A DNA stretch of 64,000 bases, taken from the NCBI GenBank assembly GCA_002696735.1, contig NZSL01000008.1:310001-374000 (forward strand), read 5' to 3'. Positions 21,501-34,367 of this stretch are shown one piece after another (within the stretch, counting starts at the first letter, position 1; every line of letters begins with the position of its first letter). The position numbers and the translations under genes are program-made. Under the pieces are notes generated by a model. That model saw only the letters and a program-made list of their open reading frames with translations, was not told where the DNA came from and ran no database searches. The stretch is from Methylophaga sp. (GTDB taxonomy: Bacteria; Pseudomonadota; Gammaproteobacteria; Nitrosococcales; Methylophagaceae).

Positions 21501-21600
21501 AGACACCTACTCTCAATAAAAATTAATTATAAAGGGTACCGACAGACCGAAGATAAAGCAATGTCCTCTCCGCTCACTCTGTTGGCATAGAATTACTTAT

Positions 21601-22950
21601 CTAACGTTGTAATATTATCTCAATTTGTTCGGCCAGAGACTTGGCTAACTGGTTAGTGCGGGTTGCATCGTGCCCCTCAACCATTACTCTTATAACCGGT
21701 TCTGTTCCGGAGGCTCTCAGCAGCACTCGCCCTTCCTGACCAAGTGTTTTCTCCACTTCTTCTACAGCCGCTTGAATTTCCGGATAATCCCGTAAATTAA
21801 CCAGTTTATCAATACGTACATTAACAAGACGTTGTGGATATTTTATGACAGCAGAGCACAGTTCATGCAGGCTGCTACCCGTTTGCTGGATTTCAGCCAG
21901 TACCTGCAATGCTGCAACAATACCATCCCCCGTGCTGGTTTTATCCAGACAGATAATATGTCCTGAGGCCTCGCCACCAATCAGTCCTTCAACCTGTTGC
22001 AGCTTCTCCATCACATAACGATCACCGACATTTGCCCGATGCAGAATAATGTCGTGTTTTTCCAAGGCATGTTGCAATCCCAGATTCGACATCTGTGTAC
22101 CGACCACATGGCCTCTATCCAGACCAACACGTTGTCTTCCACGGGCAATGATAAACAGAATATCATCACCATCTACCAGCTCGCCCTGATGATCCACCAT
22201 GATAAGGCGGTCACCATCGCCATCCAGAGCAATACCCAAATCAGCTTTATGCTCGAGAACGCTGGCTTGCAGTAATCGCGGTTCAGTCGAACCACAATTC
22301 TGATTGATATTCAGACCATCCGGCTCGGCGCCCATCAAAATGACTTCGGCACCCAGTTCACGGAATACGTTTGGTGCGATGTGATAAGTGGCACCATGAG
22401 CGCAATCCACCACAATTTTCAGATTGGATAAATCAACCCCAGTCGAAATGGTGCTTTTACAAAACTCAATATAACGTCCTGCAGCATCAGCAATACGGTG
22501 GGCCTTGCCTAAATAGGCAGAATCAACCGTTCTAATCGGCTGGTCAAGCATTGCCTCAATCGCCAGTTCAACTGAATCCGGCAACTTGGTTCCCTTATCA
22601 GAGAAGAATTTAATGCCATTATCATGATAGGGATTATGCGAGGCACTGATTACAATGCCTGCCTGGGCATGAAATGTGCGGGTTAGATAAGCTACTGCGG
22701 GGGTTGGCATTGGCCCCATTAAATATACATCTACACCAGCGGCTGAAAGGCCTGCCTGTAATGCGGATTCAAACATATAACCGGATATTCTGGTGTCTTT
22801 ACCGATCAAAACCTTGCTGTTACGTTCCTTCGCCAACACACGTCCAATCGCCCACCCGAGTTTCAATACAAAGTCAGGTGTAATGGCGCCATCGCCTACT
22901 CTTCCTCTGATGCCATCAGTACCAAAATAACGTCGTTTTTGTTCAGTCAA
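21601..22950 (-). CDS. glmM: Phosphoglucosamine mutase
   Basis: Converts glucosamine 6-phosphate to glucosamine 1-phosphate on the way to UDP-GlcNAc for peptidoglycan and lipopolysaccharide. It has 449 residues. The FGTDGIRG opening, the phosphoserine loop [15 protein letters not shown], the metal loop [15 protein letters not shown] and the phosphate loop [12 protein letters not shown] are all present. Its start overlaps the folP stop by eight bases. Confidence 0.97.
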   Translation of the reverse strand: MTEQKRRYFGTDGIRGRVGDGAITPDFVLKLGWAIGRVLAKERNSKVLIGKDTRISGYMFESALQAGLSAAGVDVYLMGPMPTPAVAYLTRTFHAQAGIVISASHNPYHDNGIKFFSDKGTKLPDSVELAIEAMLDQPIRTVDSAYLGKAHRIADAAGRYIEFCKSTISTGVDLSNLKIVVDCAHGATYHIAPNVFRELGAEVILMGAEPDGLNINQNCGSTEPRLLQASVLEHKADLGIALDGDGDRLIMVDHQGELVDGDDILFIIARGRQRVGLDRGHVVGTQMSNLGLQHALEKHDIILHRANVGDRYVMEKLQQVEGLIGGEASGHIICLDKTSTGDGIVAALQVLAEIQQTGSSLHELCSAVIKYPQRLVNVRIDKLVNLRDYPEIQAAVEEVEKTLGQEGRVLLRASGTEPVIRVMVEGHDATRTNQLAKSLAEQIEIILQR

Positions 22951-23782
22951 AATCGTTAACCTGCATTACATGTTCACACAATCGGACTGCCTGTACGGTC
23001 TCCCGGACATCATGACTGCGTATGATTTTTGCGCCTTGCCATATCGCTATCGATGCCAGAGCCAGGCTTCCCGCCAATCGTTCTTCAACCGATATATTGA
23101 GCATCGCACCGATAATGGATTTTCGTGAAACGCCGACCAGGACAGGCAGATCCGATTCCGTTATCACCGATAAATGCTTCATTAATCGCAGATTATGACG
23201 GGCATTTTTACCAAAGCCAAATCCCGGGTCCAGAATAATCTTTGAACGCGAAATTCCCGCTGCTTCACAGGCAGCAACCCGCTCAGACAGAAATTCATTT
23301 ACTTCACTGACCACATCGGAATAGTGGGGCTGTTGTTGCATGGTTTGAGGTGAGCCCTGCATATGCATCAGGCACACCGGAACACCCAGTTCAGCGGCTG
23401 CCTGTAATGCCCCTTCACTACGTAACGCATTTACATCGTTTATCAGGCTCGCCCCAGCCGCTACTGCAGCTCGCATAACTTTAGCTTTCATGGTATCGAT
23501 AGAAATAACCACATCAAGCTCAGCATGAATAGCTTCTATTGCAGGCACCACTCGGCGAATTTCTTCTTCAACACCAACAGGTTCAGAGCCGGGACGAGTC
23601 GATTCGCCACCAATATCAATAATAGTAGCGCCATCAGCAACCAGTTTTCGAGCTTGTTCGAGGGCTTTATCAGCCGAAAAAAAACGCCCGCCATCCGAAA
23701 AGGAGTCGGGCGTTACATTGACGATGCCCATAACGTGCGGAGCGGACAAATCCAGAGATTTGCCCGCAAAATCCATCATCAT
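22943..23782 (-). CDS. folP: Dihydropteroate synthase
   Basis: Joins p-aminobenzoate to the pterin in folate synthesis and is the target of sulfonamides. It has 279 residues in a TIM barrel. [14 protein letters not shown] at the N-terminus, [37 protein letters not shown] and GVSRKS are visible. The gene begins with three ATG codons in a row, so the exact first residue is uncertain. It lies 13 bases after ftsH. Confidence 0.96.
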   Translation of the reverse strand: MMMDFAGKSLDLSAPHVMGIVNVTPDSFSDGGRFFSADKALEQARKLVADGATIIDIGGESTRPGSEPVGVEEEIRRVVPAIEAIHAELDVVISIDTMKAKVMRAAVAAGASLINDVNALRSEGALQAAAELGVPVCLMHMQGSPQTMQQQPHYSDVVSEVNEFLSERVAACEAAGISRSKIILDPGFGFGKNARHNLRLMKHLSVITESDLPVLVGVSRKSIIGAMLNISVEERLAGSLALASIAIWQGAKIIRSHDVRETVQAVRLCEHVMQVNDFD

Positions 23783-23795
23783 GATTTAACTTTTC

Positions 23796-25706
23796 TCAGT
23801 TTAATTGATCAGCAGGTTTGCCTGTAGGTTCCGGGCCATCTTCATCTGCTTTAGCGGATGGTGGTGGAGTCGATGATTTATCATCCCAACCCTTAGGTGC
23901 ACCTGGTTCACGTCCTTCCATGATCGCATCGATCTGATCGCTATCAATCGTTTCGTATTTGATCAGAAGTTTTGCCATGGTGTGCAATTTATCAGCATTT
24001 TCGGTCAGAATATTTTTGGCACGATCATAATTCCTGGTAATCAATGCACGAACATCTTCATCAATCTGTTTAGCTGTCAAATCAGATACTGACTTGTGCT
24101 GGGTAACACTGCGACCCAGAAAAACTTCGCCTTCTTCTTCACCATAAGATAAAGGCCCCATATTGTCTGATAGTCCCCATTTGGTGACCATATTGTGTGC
24201 CAGTTCTGTTGCCCGCTGAATATCATTTGAGGCACCAGTAGTCACTGCTTCAGCACCAAAAATCATTTCTTCAGCCAGTCGACCGCCATACAGGCTTGAA
24301 ATCTGACTTTCCAATTGTTGTTTGGTGTAACTGTATCTGTCTTCGATCGGTAAAAACATCGTTACACCCAGCGCACGACCACGAGGGATGATACTCACTT
24401 TATACACTGGATCGTGGCCCGGTACACTGCGCCCAACAATGGCGTGACCGGCTTCATGATAGGCCGTCAGTTCTTTTTCTTTATCACTCATGACCATTGA
24501 GCGACGTTCAGCACCCATCATGATTTTATCTTTGGCTAACTCCAAATCCACCATTGATACCAGGCGTTTGTTGGTGCGGGCCGCAAATAAAGCAGCTTCA
24601 TTCACCAGATTGGCAAGGTCAGCACCTGAAAAGCCTGGAGTTCCACGTGCAATGACACTTGGATCAACATCTTCATCAGCGGGCACTTTACCCATATGAA
24701 CTTTCAGAATCTGTTCACGTCCACGAATATCCGGTAATGGCACTACTACCTGTCTGTCAAAGCGACCCGGACGCAATAAAGCGGGATCAAGTACGTCAGG
24801 ACGGTTGGTGGCGGCAATAATAATGACGCCTTCATTACCTTCAAAACCATCCATTTCAACCAACAACTGATTCAGTGTCTGCTCACGTTCGTCATTACCA
24901 CCGCCCATACCGGCTCCACGGTGACGACCGACGGCATCAATCTCATCGATAAAGATAATACATGGTGCATGTTTTTTTGCTTGTTCAAACATGTCACGAA
25001 CCCGTGAGGCACCGACACCAACAAACATTTCAACGAAATCAGAACCCGAAATAGTAAAGAAAGGTACTTTCGCTTCACCGGCAATCGCTTTGGCTAATAA
25101 TGTTTTACCAGTACCTGGCGAACCAACCATCAGAATACCGCGTGGAATGCGTCCACCCAGCTTCTGGAATTTGCCTGGATCACGCAAGAAGTCGACTAAT
25201 TCATGAACTTCTTCTTTAGCTTCCTCGACGCCAGCAACATCTTTGAAGGTCACTTTAACCTGATCTTCATTCAACATGCGGGCTTTGCTTTTGCCAAACG
25301 ACATGGGGTTTTTACCACCGCCACCTTGCATCTGACGCATGAAGAAAATCCACACACCAATCAGTAACAACATTGGGAACCATGAAATAAATATCTGCAT
25401 TAGCAGACCGGTTTTTTCTGCTGGTTCAGCTTTGATAGCCACTCCGTTATCCAGCAAATCACCAATCAGGCCTGGATCGTAATCTGGACTGTAGGTAGTA
25501 AAGTTACTGCCATCCGATAATTTGCCGGTGATCGTCCGACCCTGGATATCCACACTGGAGACCCCGCCATTTTTCACACTGCTGATAAAGGTCGAGTAAT
25601 CCATTTCGCTCTGCTTGCTTTGCTGCGGACCGAAATTGTTAAATACCGACATCAATACCATCGCGATGACGACCCATAAAACAATATTTTTCATCATGTC
25701 ACTCAA
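23796..25706 (-). CDS. ftsH: ATP-dependent zinc metalloprotease FtsH
   Basis: A membrane-anchored AAA+ protease that degrades misfolded membrane proteins and regulators. It has 636 residues. Two helices (about 5-22 and 102-122) flank a periplasmic domain. The AAA module has Walker A GSPGTGKT, Walker [13 protein letters not shown] and the second region of homology [20 protein letters not shown]. The zinc site HEAGH begins the protease domain. The TTG start at 25706 gives MSDMMKN, aligned with MNDMAKN in homologues, and an AGGGG site lies ten bases before it. Confidence 0.96.
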   Translation of the reverse strand: MSDMMKNIVLWVVIAMVLMSVFNNFGPQQSKQSEMDYSTFISSVKNGGVSSVDIQGRTITGKLSDGSNFTTYSPDYDPGLIGDLLDNGVAIKAEPAEKTGLLMQIFISWFPMLLLIGVWIFFMRQMQGGGGKNPMSFGKSKARMLNEDQVKVTFKDVAGVEEAKEEVHELVDFLRDPGKFQKLGGRIPRGILMVGSPGTGKTLLAKAIAGEAKVPFFTISGSDFVEMFVGVGASRVRDMFEQAKKHAPCIIFIDEIDAVGRHRGAGMGGGNDEREQTLNQLLVEMDGFEGNEGVIIIAATNRPDVLDPALLRPGRFDRQVVVPLPDIRGREQILKVHMGKVPADEDVDPSVIARGTPGFSGADLANLVNEAALFAARTNKRLVSMVDLELAKDKIMMGAERRSMVMSDKEKELTAYHEAGHAIVGRSVPGHDPVYKVSIIPRGRALGVTMFLPIEDRYSYTKQQLESQISSLYGGRLAEEMIFGAEAVTTGASNDIQRATELAHNMVTKWGLSDNMGPLSYGEEEGEVFLGRSVTQHKSVSDLTAKQIDEDVRALITRNYDRAKNILTENADKLHTMAKLLIKYETIDSDQIDAIMEGREPGAPKGWDDKSSTPPPSAKADEDGPEPTGKPADQLN

Positions 25707-25742
25707 TGTTTGTTACCCCTAGTAACGTTAGTCTTTTTACTG

Positions 25743-26360
25743 TCATTTCAGTCCACGTCCGAGTAGATATACCTCACGGCTGCGAGCACGTGAAGCATCA
25801 GGTTTACGGGTTGTCACTTTATTAAAATGTGACCGCATAGACTTCAAAAATTCATCAAAGCCTTCACCCTGAAAAACTTTGACCAGAAAATCACCCTGTT
25901 TACTCAAGTTATTAATAGCAAAATCCAATGCCAGTTCGACAAGATACATACTACCCGGCTGATCGATTGCGCCTACACCTGTCATATTGGGGGCCATATC
26001 CGATAATACAAGGTCTATTGATTGTCCGGCCAATACTTCATTCAGTTTTTCGAGTACATGATCCTCACGAAAATCACCTTCGATGAAATGTACTCCAGTC
26101 AAAGGCGTCATCGGTAAAATATCCAATGCGATAACTTTACCTTTGTCACCGACCCTATGCAAAGCATAATCAGACCATCCGCCCGGCGCCGAACCAAGGT
26201 CGACCACCGACATGCCGTTGCGTATTAATTTGTCTTTCTGATCGATTTCTTCCAGTTTGAAGGTTGCTCTGGAACGGTAACCTTTCTGCTGTGCTTTTTT
26301 GACATAAGGATCGTCAAAATGTTCTTTAAGCCAATTTGTGCTGGATTTACTGCGTGCCAT
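25743..26360 (-). CDS. rlmE: 23S rRNA 2'-O-ribose methyltransferase RlmE (FtsJ)
   Basis: Methylates U2552 of 23S rRNA in the A loop, using S-adenosylmethionine. It has 205 residues. The opening [20 protein letters not shown], the SAM site [16 protein letters not shown] and [13 protein letters not shown] are typical. The catalytic K-D-K-E set can be traced. It starts one base after the DUF4149 gene and precedes ftsH by 36 bases, the classic rlmE-ftsH pairing. Confidence 0.96.
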   Translation of the reverse strand: MARSKSSTNWLKEHFDDPYVKKAQQKGYRSRATFKLEEIDQKDKLIRNGMSVVDLGSAPGGWSDYALHRVGDKGKVIALDILPMTPLTGVHFIEGDFREDHVLEKLNEVLAGQSIDLVLSDMAPNMTGVGAIDQPGSMYLVELALDFAINNLSKQGDFLVKVFQGEGFDEFLKSMRSHFNKVTTRKPDASRARSREVYLLGRGLK

Positions 26361-26361
26361 T

Positions 26362-26826
26362 TCAGCTCTTCTCTGCCACGTGGATTTTGTCAGTACTCAG
26401 TACTAACAATAATCCGGCAATACTCAACATCAGATACAGATTCTGACTCAGCATATGTAACCATTCAAAGCGCTCGGCGAAATTGGTCTCTAGACGCCAG
26501 TTATCGACCGTTTTTATGCTGGCCATCTCAGGCTGTATATACATGCTGAATATCAAGGTAATCACCAACATGGCCATCAAAATCCAGAAACGCCAGGAAT
26601 GTATTGCCCGGCCACGCTGAATAATTATTTTGCCCAGAAGAATCAGCGTACCACTGATTATGCCAATAACATTCACTGCAAAAAACAGTTTGGCCGCATA
26701 ATCTGCGGCCACTAATGTCTCAAGGCTGATAAAAGCCAGCGGAACAGCAAGATAACCGACTGACCATAAAGCGCCTACCCACAGTGTCAGTAATAAGCGT
26801 TCGCCTATAGTTTCAGAACGATTCAA
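26362..26826 (-). CDS. DUF4149 family membrane protein
   Basis: A 154-residue protein with four hydrophobic segments (about 8-30, 42-64, 78-98 and 128-144). The pattern fits the DUF4149 family, whose function is not known. It sits between greA and rlmE, where many relatives carry yhbY; no yhbY is seen here. The start at 26826 is a TTG three bases after the greA stop, so translation is probably coupled. The exact start is less certain. Confidence 0.75.
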   Translation of the reverse strand: MNRSETIGERLLLTLWVGALWSVGYLAVPLAFISLETLVAADYAAKLFFAVNVIGIISGTLILLGKIIIQRGRAIHSWRFWILMAMLVITLIFSMYIQPEMASIKTVDNWRLETNFAERFEWLHMLSQNLYLMLSIAGLLLVLSTDKIHVAEKS

Positions 26827-26829
26827 CCG

Positions 26830-27306
26830 TTAGCCCAGATAATGAATGCCGGTAATTTCATATTCGATTGCACCACCCGGCGCCTGGACAGTTGCTACAT
26901 CGTCAATTTCCTTACCGATCAATGCCCGTGCAATAGGTGAAGAAATTGAGATACGGTTCAATTTAATATCGGATTCATAATCGCCCACGATCTGATACTG
27001 CTTTTCTTCATCAGTATCGATATTCAGCAAATCGACCGTAACACCAAACACAACACGGCCATCTTTAGGCAACGAAGTGGGATCAATTATCTGACAATCC
27101 GCCAAAGTCGATTCAAGTTCCTGAATACGGCCCTCAATAAAACTTTGCTGTTCACGGGCTGCATGGTATTCAGCATTTTCTTTTAAATCGCCATGCGCAC
27201 GGGCTTCAGAAATCGCATCCACCACGGCTGGACGTTTAACGGTTTTCAGTTCATGTAATTCAGTTTTCAGTGCCTGAGCACCGCGTTCTGTTATTGGTAC
27301 GGCCAT
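26830..27306 (-). CDS. greA: Transcription elongation factor GreA
   Basis: Binds the secondary channel of RNA polymerase and stimulates cleavage of backtracked transcripts. It has 158 residues. The coiled-coil hairpin (about residues 5-75) carries the acidic tip in [17 protein letters not shown]. The FKBP-like domain follows, ending with [14 protein letters not shown]. The frame is open further upstream, but the ATG at 27306 overlaps the carB stop (TAATG), follows a GGAG site and gives the usual length. Confidence 0.97.
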   Translation of the reverse strand: MAVPITERGAQALKTELHELKTVKRPAVVDAISEARAHGDLKENAEYHAAREQQSFIEGRIQELESTLADCQIIDPTSLPKDGRVVFGVTVDLLNIDTDEEKQYQIVGDYESDIKLNRISISSPIARALIGKEIDDVATVQAPGGAIEYEITGIHYLG

Positions 27307-30300
27307 TAATTCAATTCTCCATGTAATGACTGTAAACGATTCACCGAGACACTGTCTTCGCAATGCAGGGCCAGAATTGTGGCACGAGCAGCGGCTAATG
27401 TTGTGGTGTAGTTCACCTGATGTTGCAATGCAGCGCGGCGTATTTCTCTTGAATCCGCAACGGCCTGACGACCTTCTGTTGTATTCACAATCAGGGCAAT
27501 TTCATCGTTTTTAATCATATCCACAATATGCGGCTGACCTTCTGCGACTTTTTTAACTCGCTCACAGGGCACATCGGCCTCCATCAGCGTTTGTTGTGTG
27601 CCTCGCGTGGCCAGCAACGAGAAACCCAAGCCTAACAAATCTTTGGCAATCTTGATAACCGATTGTTTGTCGGCATCACGCACTGAGATAAAGGCTTTAC
27701 CTCCAACCGGCAGACTCACCGATGCCGCTAACTGGGATTTGGCAAAAGCCTCACCGAAAGTACGGCCCACGCCCATTACTTCACCAGTGGATTTCATTTC
27801 CGGTCCAAGAATCGGATCCACACCCTGGAACTTGATGAATGGGAACACCGCTTCTTTAACCGAATAGTAAGACGGAATCACTTCTTTAGTTACACCCTGC
27901 TCTGCCAGGCTCATACCGGCCATACAGCGTGCAGCAACTTTAGCCAGCGGTACACCAATCGATTTAGATACATATGGCACGGTACGTGATGCTCGTGGGT
28001 TCACTTCAAGAATAAATATACGGTCACCCTGAATGGCAAACTGGGTATTCATAAGTCCCACTACGCCCAGTTCAAGTGCCATCTGTTTCACCTGTACCCG
28101 TAACTGATCCATTACTTCCTGACTCAGACTGTAAGGGGGTAAGGCGCAGGCAGAGTCACCGGAATGAACACCAGCCTGTTCGATATGTTCCATAATGCCG
28201 CCGATAAGCACTTCCTTACCGTCACAAATTGCATCGACATCGACCTCAATGGCGTCATCCAGGAAACGATCCAGTAATACCGGAGAATCATTGGAAACCG
28301 ATACCGCAGTCAGCATATAACGTTGTAACTCTTCTTCGTTATAAACGATTTCCATTGCACGGCCACCCAATACATAAGATGGACGAACCACTAATGGATA
28401 ACCGATTTCTGCCGCCAGTGACACAGCGGTATCAACTGAATGTGCCAAACGATTTGGCGGTTGCAGCAAGCCGAGTTTTTCGACCATTTGCTGGAACCGT
28501 TCGCGATCTTCTGCATGGTCAATGGCATCCGGCGAAGTACCAATAATTGGCACACCGGCAGCTTCAAGTGCACGCGCCAGTTTTAATGGTGTCTGACCAC
28601 CGAACTGGACGATCACGCCTTTAGGTTTTTCCAGCGCAACAATTTCCAGTACGTCTTCCAGCGTCAGTGACTCAAAATATAGTCGATCCGATGTGTCGTA
28701 ATCGGTGGAAACGGTTTCTGGATTACAGTTGACCATAATGGTTTCGTAACCATCTTCGCGTAACGCCAGCGCGGCGTGAACACAACAATAATCAAACTCA
28801 ATACCCTGACCAATACGGTTAGGACCACCACCTAAAATCATGATTTTGTCACGATCAGTCGGATTGGCTTCGCACTCTTCGTCATAGGTTGAGTACATAT
28901 AGGCAGTAGAGGTTGAAAATTCAGCTGCACAGGTATCAACCCGTTTATACACCGGACGAACTCCCAATGCATGACGATGGCTGCGAAATTGTTTTTCTGT
29001 TTTGTGTAACAATTTTGCCAGTCGTGAATCAGCGAAACCTTTGCGCTTCAACGCGCGCATTTCAGCTTCATCAATATCGTTTAACGAACGCTCTTTAAGC
29101 TGATTTTCAATTTCCACCAGCTCCTGAATCTGTATCAGGAACCACGGATCAATATGTGTTAGCTGCTGAACTTCGTCAAAGCCCATTCCATAACGGAAAG
29201 CATCACCTACGTACCAAAGACGATCGGAGCCAGGCAAACTTAATTCACGGCGTAATACTTCAGCGGTATTTTCGGCTTTCAGATCCAGAATTTCGTTAAA
29301 ACCATCCCGATCTGTTTCAAGACCACGTAATGCTTTCTGTAAAGACTCCTGGAAATTACGACCAATGGCCATCACTTCACCGACAGATTTCATCTGAGTG
29401 CTCAGACGGTTATCCGCCAACGGGAATTTTTCAAAGGTAAAACGTGGAATTTTAGTGACGACATAATCAATAGTCGGTTCAAATGACGTTGGTGTCGCAT
29501 TGCCGGTAATTTCGTTCTGTAATTCATCCAGTGTGTAACCCACTGCCAGTTTGGCAGCGACTTTGGCAATTGGAAAACCGGTGGCTTTCGAAGCCAAAGC
29601 CGATGAGCGTGACACCCGTGGATTCATTTCGATAATGATCAAACGACCGGTTTCCGGATTTACCGCAAACTGCACGTTCGAACCACCGGTTTCCACGCCA
29701 ATCTCACGCAAAACTGCCAGCGAGGCGTTACGCATGATTTGGTATTCTTTATCGGTCAGCGTCTGGGCAGGTGCCACAGTGATTGAGTCACCAGTATGCA
29801 CGCCCATTGCATCAAAGTTTTCAATGGAACAGATAATGATGGCGTTGTCTTTTTTGTCACGCACCACTTCCATTTCATATTCTTTCCAGCCAATGATGGA
29901 TTCTTCAATCAACAATTCGGAAGTCGGGCTGAGATATAAGCCACGCTGGCAGATATCGACAAAGTCTTCACGGTTATAGGCAATTCCGCCACCGCTGCCG
30001 CCCATGGTAAATGACGGCCGGATAATGACCGGGAAACCAAATTTCTGTTGAACTTCAAGCGCTTCATCAAGGGAGTGCGCAATATCCGATTGCGGCATAT
30101 CCAGACCAATTTTACGCATCGCCGCGCGGAACAAATCGCGATCTTCGGCCTTATTTATGGCTTCACTGTCAGCACCGATCATCTCGACGCCATATTTTTC
30201 CAAAACGCCATGTTTTTCCAGTGCCAATGCACAGTTCAACGCGGTTTGGCCTCCCATGGTTGGCAATATCGCATCGGGACGTTCAACTTCAATAACCTTG

Positions 30301-30524
30301 CTGACTGCTTCCCAGGTAACTGGCTCAATATATGTCGCATCAGCCATATTTGGGTCAGTCATGATAGTGGCCGGGTTGGAATTGACCAGAATGACGCGAT
30401 AACCTTCTTCTCGCAGGGCTTTACAAGCCTGTGCGCCAGAATAATCAAATTCGCAGGCCTGACCGATAACAATCGGACCAGCACCCAGAATCAGAATGCT
30501 TTGAATATCAGTACGTTTAGCCAT
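27306..30524 (-). CDS. carB: Carbamoyl-phosphate synthase large subunit
   Basis: Makes carbamoyl phosphate from bicarbonate, ammonia and two ATP for pyrimidine and arginine synthesis. It has 1072 residues with two homologous ATP-grasp halves. Each half begins with the same type of nucleotide loop ([19 protein letters not shown] and [19 protein letters not shown]). The C-terminal region carries the allosteric domain. It lies six bases after carA, which encodes its glutaminase partner. Confidence 0.98.
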   Translation of the reverse strand: MAKRTDIQSILILGAGPIVIGQACEFDYSGAQACKALREEGYRVILVNSNPATIMTDPNMADATYIEPVTWEAVSKVIEVERPDAILPTMGGQTALNCALALEKHGVLEKYGVEMIGADSEAINKAEDRDLFRAAMRKIGLDMPQSDIAHSLDEALEVQQKFGFPVIIRPSFTMGGSGGGIAYNREDFVDICQRGLYLSPTSELLIEESIIGWKEYEMEVVRDKKDNAIIICSIENFDAMGVHTGDSITVAPAQTLTDKEYQIMRNASLAVLREIGVETGGSNVQFAVNPETGRLIIIEMNPRVSRSSALASKATGFPIAKVAAKLAVGYTLDELQNEITGNATPTSFEPTIDYVVTKIPRFTFEKFPLADNRLSTQMKSVGEVMAIGRNFQESLQKALRGLETDRDGFNEILDLKAENTAEVLRRELSLPGSDRLWYVGDAFRYGMGFDEVQQLTHIDPWFLIQIQELVEIENQLKERSLNDIDEAEMRALKRKGFADSRLAKLLHKTEKQFRSHRHALGVRPVYKRVDTCAAEFSTSTAYMYSTYDEECEANPTDRDKIMILGGGPNRIGQGIEFDYCCVHAALALREDGYETIMVNCNPETVSTDYDTSDRLYFESLTLEDVLEIVALEKPKGVIVQFGGQTPLKLARALEAAGVPIIGTSPDAIDHAEDRERFQQMVEKLGLLQPPNRLAHSVDTAVSLAAEIGYPLVVRPSYVLGGRAMEIVYNEEELQRYMLTAVSVSNDSPVLLDRFLDDAIEVDVDAICDGKEVLIGGIMEHIEQAGVHSGDSACALPPYSLSQEVMDQLRVQVKQMALELGVVGLMNTQFAIQGDRIFILEVNPRASRTVPYVSKSIGVPLAKVAARCMAGMSLAEQGVTKEVIPSYYSVKEAVFPFIKFQGVDPILGPEMKSTGEVMGVGRTFGEAFAKSQLAASVSLPVGGKAFISVRDADKQSVIKIAKDLLGLGFSLLATRGTQQTLMEADVPCERVKKVAEGQPHIVDMIKNDEIALIVNTTEGRQAVADSREIRRAALQHQVNYTTTLAAARATILALHCEDSVSVNRLQSLHGELN

Positions 30525-30530
30525 TATGTG

Positions 30531-31661
30531 TTATTTACCTGTCGCTTGTTCGAGTAGGTCGATAAAGTGATCGAATAGAGGTGATGCATCCTGTGGACCA
30601 GGGCTGGCTTCCGGATGTCCCTGGAAGCTGAAAGCCGGTTTGGTTTTATGATGAATACCCTGCAATGTTCCATCAAATAAAGAACGATGAGTGGTTTCAA
30701 CGGTGTCAGGCAAAGTGGATTCATCTACAGCAAAACTGTGATTCTGACTGGTAATCATCACCAGACCTGCCAGCAATTCCTGAACCGGATGATTCGCCCC
30801 ATGATGACCGAATTTCATTTTTTCGGTTTTGGCACCACAGGCCAATGCCAGTAATTGATGTCCCAGACAGATACCAAAAATCGGCATCTCTTTATCGAGG
30901 AAATACTGAATCGCCTTAATCGCATAATCACAAGGTTCTGGATCACCCGGGCCATTGGCCAGGAAAATACCATCAGGATTCAACTTCATGACTTCTTCAG
31001 CAGGCATTTGTGCGGGCACTACTGTCAATTTGCAGCCACGTTCGGTAAGCATACGCATGATGTTTTTCTTGATGCCATAATCATAGGCAACCACATGAAA
31101 ACGCGGCTCGGCTTTACGAGACTGGTTGTCGATGTGCCAGATACCATCAGTCCACTCATAAGCCTGTTTGGTTGAAACTTCTTTGGCCAGATCCATGCCT
31201 TTCAAACCAGCAAAGGCTTTGGCCGCAGCAATTGCCGCATCAACATCAATATTATCGCCAGCAACGATGCAGCCTTTTTGCGCACCTTTTTCCCGTAACA
31301 GACGGGTCAGCCGCCGGGTATCAATACCAGCCAGTCCGACTACATTCTGGCGCTCAAGATATTTATCCAAAGCTTCTTCACCACGCCAGCTGGACATGAC
31401 CGGTGAAAGTTCGCGAATGATTAAACCACTGGCATACACCTGGTCAGATTCTTCATCGTCTTTATTGACGCCAACGTTACCGATATGCGGATAAGTCAGG
31501 GTGACGATTTGGCGGCAATACGACGGGTCGGTAATAATTTCCTGATAACCTGTCATCGCGGTGTTGAAGACCACTTCACCAACTGACTGGCCCACAGCAC
31601 CGATTGATTCGCCGTGAAAGACCGTGCCATCTTCAAGAGCAAGTAGCGCAGTTGTACGCAA
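30531..31661 (-). CDS. carA: Carbamoyl-phosphate synthase small (glutaminase) subunit
   Basis: Hydrolyses glutamine and passes ammonia to CarB. The class I glutamine amidotransferase nucleophile is in [13 protein letters not shown], and the catalytic His-Glu pair is in [10 protein letters not shown]. The frame is open back to 31715. The TTG at 31661 is chosen because a GGAGG site lies five to six bases before it and the product then begins [15 protein letters not shown], as in homologues (376 residues). A promoter candidate lies about 65 bases upstream. Confidence 0.96.
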   Translation of the reverse strand: MRTTALLALEDGTVFHGESIGAVGQSVGEVVFNTAMTGYQEIITDPSYCRQIVTLTYPHIGNVGVNKDDEESDQVYASGLIIRELSPVMSSWRGEEALDKYLERQNVVGLAGIDTRRLTRLLREKGAQKGCIVAGDNIDVDAAIAAAKAFAGLKGMDLAKEVSTKQAYEWTDGIWHIDNQSRKAEPRFHVVAYDYGIKKNIMRMLTERGCKLTVVPAQMPAEEVMKLNPDGIFLANGPGDPEPCDYAIKAIQYFLDKEMPIFGICLGHQLLALACGAKTEKMKFGHHGANHPVQELLAGLVMITSQNHSFAVDESTLPDTVETTHRSLFDGTLQGIHHKTKPAFSFQGHPEASPGPQDASPLFDHFIDLLEQATGK

Positions 31662-31725
31662 GGGGAACCTCCACCAGATAAAAAAGGAACAGGGGACGAC
31701 GTTCTCCCCGGACAAAATCTTTGCA

Positions 31726-31755
31726 ATTTTAGCCTATCTGCAGCCTATGCGTCCA
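31726..31755 (-). promoter_or_regulatory. Candidate promoter of carA-carB
   Basis: On the minus strand TGGACG (31755-31750) and TAAAAT (31731-31726) are separated by 18 bases, a fair sigma-70 match. It lies back to back with the candidate hemB promoter. This was found by eye and is not tested. Confidence 0.4.
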
Positions 31756-31766
31756 CGCTAAAAACG

Positions 31767-32836
<1,070 letters not shown>

Positions 32837-32839
32837 ATC

Positions 32840-33661
32840 ATGACAGATAAATACGCCGTGATCGGTAACCCGATCCACCATAGTAAATCCCCGCTGATTC
32901 ATGCCTCGTTTGCCAGACAAACCGGTGAGGATATTGAATATACAGCGATTGAAGTACAGTTGGACGGACTGCATAACAGTCTTCAACAGCTTCGCGACGT
33001 GCTTAAGTTAAAAGGCATCAATGTAACGGTGCCATTCAAGGAGCAGGTCTGGGAGATAACCCAGCAAAAATCTGCCCGGGCCGAATTGGCTGGAGCAGTT
33101 AATACCGTTGTATTCAATAGTGATGGCAGCTTGTTTGGTGACAATACAGATGGCATTGGTCTTTGCCGTGATTTAGCGGTCAATCATCAGGTAGAGCTTA
33201 CCGGCAAACGGATTTTATTACTTGGAGCCGGTGGCGCTTCACGTGGCGTGATCGCGCCTTTACTTGAATACAAACCGCTCGCAATATTTATTGCCAACCG
33301 AACGGCTTCAAAATCCATTCACCTTGCCGAGCTGTTTGCCCATCTGGGCAATGTTCATGGCGGTGGATTTGATGACATTGACGGTGAATTTGATGTGGTG
33401 ATTAATGCCACCGCAGCCAGTTTACAGGGTGAAGTACCTCCTTTGCCTGATACGGTGCTGGCAAGTGGCGCCTGCTGTTATGACATGATGTACAGCGAAG
33501 CTGATACAGCATTTATCAAATGGGCTAAAACACATAATGCAGCCAAGACAATTGATGGTATGGGCATGCTGGTTGAACAGGCCGCAGAAGCCTTTTATAT
33601 CTGGCGTGGTGTGCGCCCGCAAACAGCTTCAGTAATTTCACTGCTTCAAAAGAAATCCTGA
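32840..33661 (+). CDS. aroE: Shikimate dehydrogenase (NADP+)
   Basis: Reduces 3-dehydroshikimate to shikimate in aromatic amino acid synthesis. It has 273 residues. The substrate loop NPIHHSKSP, the catalytic pair Lys67 (NVTVPFKE) and Asp104 (GDNTDG), the nucleotide loop GAGGASRGV and the NADP-type NRT are visible. It follows hemB closely and probably shares its transcript. A hairpin terminator lies downstream. Confidence 0.97.
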   Translation: MTDKYAVIGNPIHHSKSPLIHASFARQTGEDIEYTAIEVQLDGLHNSLQQLRDVLKLKGINVTVPFKEQVWEITQQKSARAELAGAVNTVVFNSDGSLFGDNTDGIGLCRDLAVNHQVELTGKRILLLGAGGASRGVIAPLLEYKPLAIFIANRTASKSIHLAELFAHLGNVHGGGFDDIDGEFDVVINATAASLQGEVPPLPDTVLASGACCYDMMYSEADTAFIKWAKTHNAAKTIDGMGMLVEQAAEAFYIWRGVRPQTASVISLLQKKS

Positions 33662-33676
33662 ACAACGCCCATAAAA

Positions 33677-33708
33677 ACCTCATCCTGCATTCATTGTCAG
33701 GATGAGGT
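33677..33708 (-). terminator. Terminator between aroE and the CpxP-like gene
   Basis: An 11-bp perfect stem (33677-33687 with 33698-33708) closes a 10-base loop. On the minus strand it is followed by a five-base T run, so it ends the CpxP/Spy-like transcript. On the plus strand the tail is weaker (AAGTAATTTTA), but it may also slow transcription leaving aroE. Confidence 0.8.
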
Positions 33709-33720
33709 AAGTAATTTTAT

Positions 33721-34182
33721 TCAAGGCTTGTTACGGTTTTCAGAGTCGGCCATTTTCTGCTTCAGCTGCTGTTTTTGTTCTGCTGTTAGCACATTGAAAA
33801 TCGCATTATTCAATTTAGCTTTTTTAGCTAATCTGTCGGCATGAGATTCTGTGGCTTCATTGATTATGGCTTCTAGCTTGTTTTGATCCAGACGATCATT
33901 AAAAGCCAATTGGTTTAATTTCTTGCGCAGCTCCCAGTGCGACTTCATATCATTTCTTTTATCAGTTTGCTGAGCCTCAACTAATTTTTTGATTTCTGAT
34001 TTTTGATCCTCGTTTAAATCAATGCCTTGCAACATAAGAGGGATACCATCATGTTCACCGTGCATTTTCTTCATATCGCTGTATTTACTGCCTTCACCAC
34101 AGCTTTTATGTTTATCGGCCATGGCAGGTACTGCTAAAAATAAAGCTGGAATCAAACTGAGCGCCATTAATTTGCTACGCAT
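33721..34182 (-). CDS. CpxP/Spy-family periplasmic protein
   Basis: A 153-residue exported protein. The signal peptide (about 1-22, ending VPAMA) precedes a helical domain with two LTxxQ-type motifs, LNEDQ near residue 57 and LTAEQ near residue 136. These mark the Spy/CpxP family of ATP-independent periplasmic chaperones. In enteric bacteria CpxP also restrains the CpxA sensor. The gene is divergent from a cpxR-cpxA pair, as in E. coli, which supports a CpxP-like role. AGGAG precedes the ATG. Confidence 0.85.
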   Translation of the reverse strand: MRSKLMALSLIPALFLAVPAMADKHKSCGEGSKYSDMKKMHGEHDGIPLMLQGIDLNEDQKSEIKKLVEAQQTDKRNDMKSHWELRKKLNQLAFNDRLDQNKLEAIINEATESHADRLAKKAKLNNAIFNVLTAEQKQQLKQKMADSENRNKP

Positions 34183-34280
34183 AGGTATTCTCCTAAAAAG
34201 GTTATTTTTTAACGAAATACTGTCGTTCGACAGGTTGCAGACAGTATTGATGGATTAACTGTTAATGACTGTTTTGATAT

Positions 34281-34307
34281 GTAAATTCAGGTAAAACACT
34301 GATTTAC
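34281..34307. promoter_or_regulatory. CpxR box (GTAAA-N5-GTAAA)
   Basis: GTAAA (34281-34285) and GTAAA (34291-34295) are separated by five bases, which is the published E. coli CpxR consensus. A third, inverted half-site (TTTAC, 34303-34307) follows. The box lies between the CpxP-like gene and cpxR and could control both. Binding is inferred. Confidence 0.65.
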
Positions 34308-34367
34308 AATTAGCTGATTAATATTTGCGGACGTATCATTACTTTAAAAAAATAACAGGACATCTCT

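Noticed and set aside
21526..21531. Perfect TATAAT in front of tpiA as an internal promoter
   Set aside because: No acceptable -35 box is found at 16-18 bases, so it is only mentioned under tpiA.
30048..30557. 169-residue open frame antisense to carB
   Set aside because: Shadow of carB; no family resemblance and no start signal.
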